A stretch of DNA of 64,000 bases, taken from assembly GCA_965204095.1 (NCBI GenBank), contig OZ241991.1, positions 2,666,001 through 2,730,000 of the forward strand, written 5' to 3'. The notes under the pieces were generated by a model, which saw only the letters and a program-made list of their open reading frames with translations, made no database searches and was not told the DNA's origin. The position numbers and the translations under genes were made by a program. Positions 58,341 through 64,000 of this stretch are shown piece after piece (position 1 is the first letter of the stretch; each line of letters starts with the position of its first letter). The stretch is from JAPPLB01 sp965204095. Lineage in GTDB: Bacteria; Acidobacteriota; Terriglobia; Bryobacterales; UBA6623.

Positions 58341-59756
58341 TCATGCGGCCAGAAATGCCTTCAGCTTCTCCGTGTCCAACGTGCGGGTCAGACGGAACAC
58401 GCCGGCCGGCCCGATGGGAAAGCCCATGTACATGAAGATGTGCTGGACCCCTGCCTTTTCATCGATGACGTTGCCGGCAGGGTGCAGACCGTCAACGGGG
58501 TTCGGTTCGCGCCAGAGGAGGCCGCCCTGCCGCGAGAAGAAAGTGCAGTCATAACGCCAATCGGAACTGCCTGCGAACAGCGCCTCCGGATCGATGCTCC
58601 AAAGCAGTAGCGACATCTTGCCGTTGTTGAGTTGACCCGGCCCGGCGCCCCTGCGGTTGGGGTGGATCACCTCGAGCCGTTTCGTCACCGGGTTGTAGTC
58701 GATGTCGCAGGTATCCTGGCTTTCGCTGCGAATGTTGCTGAACTTGGCCTTCAGCGGCGGCCAGCCTGTCTCGGACCACAACTGAACATAGCGCGCATTC
58801 CCGTCGGCATCCCTCGACGGTTCGCCCCAGCTTCGTGTGATGAGGACGAGCTTGCCATCCCGGTAGAGCGGACAGGGCTCGTTGGGCTTGGCCCACTCCG
58901 GCATGGGGACATCCAGGCTGTTCCACGTCTCGCCGCCGTCTTGCGAATAGCGGATGTGAACGGCATCGGCGATGGTGACCGGGCCGGGATGCTTCACGTG
59001 ATGCGGGTAACGGTTCGGCATCGAGTGCGCTACCAGCACAAGGCCGTACTCGGGGTGCTCGAACAGCCGCGGCGCGGTGTACAGGATCGGGCCGGCCATC
59101 GTGTCGTCACGGAAGGCGGTCGAAAAATGTCTCCATGTCTTTCCCTTGTCGTCTGAGCGAAAAGCTCCGTGATCGCTGATGATGACCACCCCGCCATCTT
59201 TCGTCGCGCCGATCGCAATGAGGTGGAGCTTGTAGCCGAGATAGGGGTCTTGCAACTGGGCATCGAAGCGATAGCGGTGTGACAGGGGTATGAAGCCGCC
59301 GCGAGTGCGGTCCCTGGGTTTCATGCAGTCGCGCAGATCGTACGGCTCTGACCAGGTCTTGCCCCCATCCTGCGAACGGACGACGACCGAGTAGGTCGAA
59401 GTTTCGTCCATCCTTTGACCCTCGCCATGGGCGTGACCGATAATCCGGCGGTGGCTGACGATCAATGTGTCGTCGATCATCGTAGCCACGGGCCAACCGA
59501 AATGGTCGTTGTCGCCGGAGTAACGGTCCGGTGTCGGCAGGTTCACCGGCGCCAGTTCCAGCAAGCCTTGCTGGCGTGCCTCTTCGAGCCGGGCCAGTTG
59601 GGCGTCGGACATCTGAAGAAGCTTGTGCGCCAGCTCATTGCCGGCCAGCGGCGAAGCAAGCCCTGCCGCTGCCAGGCCCCAGGCCTCTTGCCGGGATCCT
59701 CCCGCCCAGGCCGCGGCAACGGCTTTCAGAAGGGAACGTCGAGATGCTCGCTTCAC
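58341..59756 (-). CDS. Exported BNR/Asp-box sialidase-like protein (group B)
   Basis: 471 residues. Leader RASRRSLLKAVAAAWAGGS. Asp-boxes SQDGGKTW, SDDKGKTW, SQDGGETW. Duplicate of 51695-53104 with a few substitutions and small length changes. First sialidase-like gene downstream of the receptor gene, 182 bp after it, on the same strand. Substrate could be a sialylated or otherwise acidic glycan, but this is inferred from the family alone. Confidence 0.88.
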   Translation of the reverse strand: MKRASRRSLLKAVAAAWAGGSRQEAWGLAAAGLASPLAGNELAHKLLQMSDAQLARLEEARQQGLLELAPVNLPTPDRYSGDNDHFGWPVATMIDDTLIVSHRRIIGHAHGEGQRMDETSTYSVVVRSQDGGKTWSEPYDLRDCMKPRDRTRGGFIPLSHRYRFDAQLQDPYLGYKLHLIAIGATKDGGVVIISDHGAFRSDDKGKTWRHFSTAFRDDTMAGPILYTAPRLFEHPEYGLVLVAHSMPNRYPHHVKHPGPVTIADAVHIRYSQDGGETWNSLDVPMPEWAKPNEPCPLYRDGKLVLITRSWGEPSRDADGNARYVQLWSETGWPPLKAKFSNIRSESQDTCDIDYNPVTKRLEVIHPNRRGAGPGQLNNGKMSLLLWSIDPEALFAGSSDWRYDCTFFSRQGGLLWREPNPVDGLHPAGNVIDEKAGVQHIFMYMGFPIGPAGVFRLTRTLDTEKLKAFLAA

Positions 59757-59938
59757 TCTGAACTCCTTTCAGGTGCGTCGCGGCGAACTCAACCGCCGCG
59801 TTCTCGTGGCGCTCTCATGGCGATGCTTGCTCGACACTGGCTGTCCCGCCTTGACCCGCTCCGGCGTCAGCCGGCTCGCGGAAACGGGCGGCCGGCGGCG
59901 CCGCCAAAACACCACCGGCCGCAACGGTCAAGGGACGC

Positions 59939-62900
59939 CTACCACAGGTAGCGCATCCCGATCTCGAGTTGCCGCGCTTCATTGATCTGGCGGCTGATCG
60001 TTCCAAACCGGGCCGAACTCACGTTGGTGGTGGGGCTGCCGAAACGCACCCGGTTGAACGCGTTGAGCATGGTCACGTACACTTCGGCCGTGTGGTTCTC
60101 CTTCGGCTTGAACAACTTCGTCAAAATGAAGTTCTCATTCAGGAAGAAAGGCTCTCGCAAGTTCGACAGCGTCCGGCCCATGGTCCCGAAAGTGGGCACG
60201 CCTAATGCGTTCAGTCCCGGGTCTTCGAAGGCGTCGGGGTTGATATAGCGATGCACGGACGGATCGAAGTCACCTGAGAACGCCTGTAGTGGTACGCCCT
60301 CCACGCGGTTGGGTCGGTTCGTGCCGCCGAAAATGGGAAGCGATTGGCCGGAAGTGAGGCCGATCGGTCTTCCCGAGAAATAGCGCATGGACCACGAGAG
60401 TCTCCAGTTGCCGAAGATATTGCCGGCAGTGGTGTTCAGCCATTTCTTTCCCGGTCCGAAGGGTAGCTCGTAAACGGCGCTCGTCACGAACGTGTGTGTT
60501 TGGTCGTTTAATGACAATGCCTTCTCGAGGAACCGGCGGTTGGTGTCGAGCGCGAGTCCATTCCCTCTTCCTCGATTGTCTCCGCCCGTGTCGATAAGCT
60601 TCGACAAGGTATAGGCGTTCAGGAAAAAGAAATCGCCGGCGCGCTTGTCGAACTTGACCTGCAGGGAATGATACTGCGAAAAACCATTCCCCTGATGTCG
60701 GTTGCGCAGGTTCTGATACTGCGGGAAAGGACGAATCGCCCGGCCCACGGTTCCTCTGAAGCTGGAAAACGGCTTCTCGACACCGGCGGCCACGGCCAGG
60801 GGGTCATTGATGTTTCTGTTGAGAATCGGCGCGAGAACGGGGTCGTCGAGGATGCTTGGGTCCAATTGCTGAATGTTCTCCAACTGCGACGGCAAACGGC
60901 TGGATTTGTTGGCGACGTACGATACATCGAGGAACAGGCCATTGGGCAGTTCCCTCTGTATTCCGAATGACCAGTTCGTGCTGAAGGGAGGCACGCCGCT
61001 GCGGGGATGCACGTAGTCGGCGGTGCCCCCGTTTTTCAACGTGGGGTCCACACTGGGGAGCGTAATGTTTGCCGCCGGCACCCCGTCGTTGATGTTGAAC
61101 GGGTGGGTGACCCCTTGATCCTCGCTCACGCGCACGTCGGTGAAGATCATCCCCTCCCTGGGAGTTCCGTTCAGTACCGTATGCGAAGGCGCAAAGCCGT
61201 AGTACACCCCGATGCCGCCTCGGAATACCGTCTTCTCGTTCCAGCGATAGGCGAACCCGAACCTGGGCGCCCAAGACTTGTAGTAGGTGTCGACCAACTG
61301 TTTGCGTCCAATGCGTCCGGGGCCCTCCCCTGCAAACACCAGGGCCCCCGGCAGCCCGTCCGCGCCCGGGTTGGGTACGTCGAGATAGACAGCGGAAACG
61401 TTATCCTCCGCGTCGATGTAGGGATACGGGATGTGGTAGCTGATCCCAAGGTTCAGCGTCAGTTTGTTGGTCACCTTGAGGTCGTCCTGGAAAAAGACCT
61501 CCACTCGCCGCATCCGCTGCCTCTCCTGTACATCCGGCCGCCAGATCAATCGCGACGACTGGTAGACGTCTCCCAGCATGAAACTGGCCAGCCCATGGCC
61601 TAGTTGTCCGACGTTGGGTGCATCCGGATCGGAAGTGCTGCGGTTGTTGAAAGCGAAAGTTCCGACCACGTTCAAACCCCGGCTCGTATTGTCGTGACTC
61701 AAGACCCCGGTGAAACCGAACTTGAACTGGTTGCGCCCCTTGGTCCAGTTCGTGGTATTGCCGAACGTGTGGTGCTTCCTGGTGCTCCGGAAGATCTGGC
61801 GGTTCGCATTGCCCAGCGGGCCAAAGATGCTGCTGATATTGAGACGGGGCGTGATGCCGGGTACGGACGGAATCCCGCTGATGCCCAATGCATCGGTTCC
61901 CGCAACGTCAGTGATGCCCACGTTGATCTGCGGCCCGATCCAGGGCGCGATGGCAAAGCGAAACTCCGTGACCAGCGAGGACGACCACACACTGCTGTGG
62001 GAAACCATGTAGTTGTTGTTGTTGAAATCGGACGCGTCACCGGGTCCGAGAGGACCTTCGTATCCGCTGGGTCGGACGCGGTCGCGGCGCGTCCCGAAAT
62101 AGGAGCCTCGCGTGATTTGGTTGGGCGTCCAGGAGTGGTCGATCTTTATGTTCGGCAGCCACACGTTTTCCCCGGCACCGCCAACGATGACATGGTTGTT
62201 GATAATGCCCGGCAGGGTCGGGTCGACCATCAAGCCTACTCCGTTTCGCCCCACCGCGCCGATTCGATCCTGGGGAATCACGTTGTCGCGGAATGGCTCC
62301 CGGGTGAATCCCCCTCTGCCGTTGTCCATGGTGGTCGCCGGATCGAAGATCTGGCGCAAGCGGCCGTCGGGAAACACATATTCTGAAAAGTCCCCCTGTT
62401 TCATGAGCGGGGTCGGCACGGTAATCCGCCGAGCCGCGTTCGCTTTGCCCCGTCGGCTGTAGCGTGTAACGAGACCAAAGAAGTGGGTCTTTCCCTTGAC
62501 GATCGGCCCGCCCGCGGTGATGGTGCTCTCGTTGATCTTGGTCGGAGACGGCTCCCTGCCGAAAAACCCTCGTGCATTGAAAGCGTCATTCCGCGAGAGG
62601 TGCGTGAAGCTTCCATGGAAATCATCGGTCCCGGACTTGAACGTGAACTGCGTGACCGCGGTCCCGATCGGGTTCTCGGCCCCGTACTGCGCGGTGTTGA
62701 GCTTGAACTCCTCGATGGCTTCGAACGGTGGAGGCCAGGAGTTCATGATGCCCGGACGGTTGATGAGCTGCCAGTTGTGACCATCCACCTGCAGCGTCGA
62801 GCTGTTGAGCTGACCCCCGTTGATGGTGTGGTTCGAGGAGTCGCCCGTGACCCCCGGCACCAGGACGATGAACTGCTGCGGTTGGCGGATGCCGGATTGC

Positions 62901-63379
62901 ACGTTCATGCCGTGCAGGTCATACGGGACCTTCCGAAACACGTCCTCGTTCATCACGGATCCAACCCCGGAAGTGGTTGTCTCCAACTGCACGCTGGCCG
63001 CCTCCACCGTGACGGTTTCGGTCACGTCGCCGATCTCGAGGGTCGCGTCCACGGTGGTGACGGTCCCCGTCGAGACGATGACCGGCTGCCGAGTGAATGT
63101 CTTGAACCCGGTGGCGCTTACCGTCACACGGTATTCGCCGTTGGGCAGGTTCGGAATGAGATAACTACCCACGGTAGTCGTCTCCGTGGAAAGCTGTAAG
63201 CCGGTTTCCAGCCCGATGGCTGTGATCCGGACTCCGGGAATCACGGCGCCGGTTGCGTCATACACGCCTCCGGTGATCGATCCGAAATTCCCTTGACCCA
63301 GAACGTTGGTTGAACTTGCCAGGATGCATAGCAGCAAGCTCACCAGAAGCTTCGACGTAGAAAGCAGATGCGTGTTCAT
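59939..63379 (-). CDS. Oar-like TonB-dependent outer-membrane receptor
   Basis: 1146 residues. Signal peptide (LLVSLLLCILASSTNVLGQ), then a carboxypeptidase-regulatory-like beta domain at ~30-115 (GSITGGVYDATGAVIPGVRIT, YLIPNLPNGEYRVTVSATGFKTFTRQPV). A plug domain follows (QFIVLVPGVTG, INGGQLNSSTLQVDG, FEAIEEFKLNTAQYGAENPIGTAVTQFTFKSGT), then a large barrel ending in the aromatic C-terminus RQLEIGMRYLW typical of outer-membrane proteins. This Oar/CarboxypepD_reg-TonB form is greatly expanded in Acidobacteriota. As the first gene of the minus-strand run it is the likely uptake receptor for the products of the sialidase-like proteins. ATG 63379 follows GGAGAAAC. Confidence 0.93.
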   Translation of the reverse strand: MNTHLLSTSKLLVSLLLCILASSTNVLGQGNFGSITGGVYDATGAVIPGVRITAIGLETGLQLSTETTTVGSYLIPNLPNGEYRVTVSATGFKTFTRQPVIVSTGTVTTVDATLEIGDVTETVTVEAASVQLETTTSGVGSVMNEDVFRKVPYDLHGMNVQSGIRQPQQFIVLVPGVTGDSSNHTINGGQLNSSTLQVDGHNWQLINRPGIMNSWPPPFEAIEEFKLNTAQYGAENPIGTAVTQFTFKSGTDDFHGSFTHLSRNDAFNARGFFGREPSPTKINESTITAGGPIVKGKTHFFGLVTRYSRRGKANAARRITVPTPLMKQGDFSEYVFPDGRLRQIFDPATTMDNGRGGFTREPFRDNVIPQDRIGAVGRNGVGLMVDPTLPGIINNHVIVGGAGENVWLPNIKIDHSWTPNQITRGSYFGTRRDRVRPSGYEGPLGPGDASDFNNNNYMVSHSSVWSSSLVTEFRFAIAPWIGPQINVGITDVAGTDALGISGIPSVPGITPRLNISSIFGPLGNANRQIFRSTRKHHTFGNTTNWTKGRNQFKFGFTGVLSHDNTSRGLNVVGTFAFNNRSTSDPDAPNVGQLGHGLASFMLGDVYQSSRLIWRPDVQERQRMRRVEVFFQDDLKVTNKLTLNLGISYHIPYPYIDAEDNVSAVYLDVPNPGADGLPGALVFAGEGPGRIGRKQLVDTYYKSWAPRFGFAYRWNEKTVFRGGIGVYYGFAPSHTVLNGTPREGMIFTDVRVSEDQGVTHPFNINDGVPAANITLPSVDPTLKNGGTADYVHPRSGVPPFSTNWSFGIQRELPNGLFLDVSYVANKSSRLPSQLENIQQLDPSILDDPVLAPILNRNINDPLAVAAGVEKPFSSFRGTVGRAIRPFPQYQNLRNRHQGNGFSQYHSLQVKFDKRAGDFFFLNAYTLSKLIDTGGDNRGRGNGLALDTNRRFLEKALSLNDQTHTFVTSAVYELPFGPGKKWLNTTAGNIFGNWRLSWSMRYFSGRPIGLTSGQSLPIFGGTNRPNRVEGVPLQAFSGDFDPSVHRYINPDAFEDPGLNALGVPTFGTMGRTLSNLREPFFLNENFILTKLFKPKENHTAEVYVTMLNAFNRVRFGSPTTNVSSARFGTISRQINEARQLEIGMRYLW

Positions 63380-63832
63380 GTTTCTCCTTCAGTTCCCAAC
63401 TTGGTGTTCATTGCTGTACCGCGAAAACCCCAAGAAAGCTCTTGGTCCGAGGTAAAAGCCGGAGCAGGCGAAGTAAAGAGATGGCTCAAGAAAAACGCAG
63501 AGAGTAAAGCGTTGTGTACGAAGAGGACAACGCCAGTGATACGTAGGGAAATCGATAGGCCGGTAAGGCCGGTGCTGCGGAGGGAGACGGTCCGGCGGAA
63601 GTCCCGGGTCGGGACTACAGCGTCCTGTAGCGTCGCACCAGGACGTAGTGCACGTGCTGGTTGACCGCGCGCCAAATTACCCCCCACGATCGCCGCCCGG
63701 CACTTGAGTTGCGCTGTGCGAGCGGGGAGAGATTGACCGCCTAGACGCTACCATATCCTTCTACCGCATGCAACGATAAAAGCTCGCGATTCAGGGCATT
63801 TCCACAGATTCTGCATGGCGCATTGGGAACGC
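63380..63832 (-). other. Upstream region of receptor gene
   Basis: 450 bp with no recognisable gene. Small inverted repeats GTCCC-GGGTC-GGGAC near 63600 and TACAG-CGTC-CTGTA near 63620 are present. Promoter of the receptor/sialidase run is expected here. Confidence 0.45.
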
Positions 63833-64000
63833 CAGCCTGCATTTCTCACCACGCAGCGAGACGAAGTGCGTGAGAGGGCCGTCAGGACGAGGCGCGAGCC
63901 GGGCGGAGGAAAAAGGCGCGCTCAGGGGTAGCGGCCTTATCGCCTCCTGCGGTCCTCGGGTCACGAAACACGAATCACGGCCTTTACGGTTCACCGGCCG
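63833..64000 (+). repeat. R1 repeat, cut by the window end
   Basis: CAGCCTGCATTTCTCACCAC followed by the GGGCGGAGGAAAAAGGCG module and a CACGAAACACGAATCACGG tract. Right terminus lies beyond the window. Confidence 0.9.

Noticed and set aside
1..64000. tRNA, rRNA or riboswitch genes
   Set aside because: No cloverleaf with a T-loop GGTTCRA or ribosomal core sequence was noticed in intergenic regions; a covariance-model scan would be needed to be certain.

Overview
The window is one contiguous piece of a high-GC bacterial chromosome, most probably an Acidobacteriota (Bryobacterales/Solibacter-like). That placement is an inference. It rests on the large Oar-type TonB-dependent receptor with an N-terminal carboxypeptidase-regulatory domain, a string of exported BNR/Asp-box sialidase-like proteins, a PSD1-cytochrome/DUF1501 pair, and an aroDE fusion. 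There is no rRNA, tRNA or CRISPR array that I can see.

Layout. 0-24.8 kb is mostly housekeeping. It holds the end of an RpoD-type sigma factor, a biotin operon on the minus strand (bioB-bioF-bioD-bioA plus an ABC-2 permease), and a FadN-like beta-oxidation enzyme. Next come glutamine-dependent NAD synthetase, homoserine dehydrogenase, an exported enolase-superfamily protein, an M19 dipeptidase, a methyltransferase, an HpnI-like glycosyltransferase, aroDE overlapping trpE, murB, a DUF2461 protein and an exported HpcH/HpaI aldolase. 24.9-27.0 kb is a group II intron sitting inside a repeat element. 27-32.3 kb carries a duplicated sensor-like protein, an NCS2 permease with an extra C-terminal domain, and a GHL10-type glycosidase. 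32.5-36 kb is a decayed island with two tyrosine-recombinase remnants, a GmrSD-like (DUF262/DUF1524) gene, a deaminase and a 42-bp direct repeat. 36.3-63.4 kb is a carbohydrate-active region with ten BNR/Asp-box proteins, a beta-propeller/PHP phosphoesterase fusion, a PSD1/DUF1501 pair and the Oar-like receptor. From 63.4 down to 49.0 kb nine genes (receptor first) run in one direction on the minus strand and look like one exported glycan-utilisation locus.

The most striking feature is a dispersed repeat family, called R1 here. It has 20-bp inverted termini (TAGCCTGCATTTCTCACCAC), about 15 complete or recognisable copies, and no coding capacity of its own. R1 occupies six of the eight convergent gene junctions. 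In six cases its outer TAG/TAA is itself the stop codon of the neighbouring gene, and nearly all copies point the same way. R1 exists in about 40-bp, 180-190-bp and 250-270-bp forms, one copy is spliced in frame into a sialidase gene, and one is split exactly by the group II intron. Two further repeat families (R2, about 276-352 bp with AACAGCCC inverted ends, and R3, about 70 bp) occur beside it. All repeat-family claims come from reading the sequence by eye; no database search was possible.
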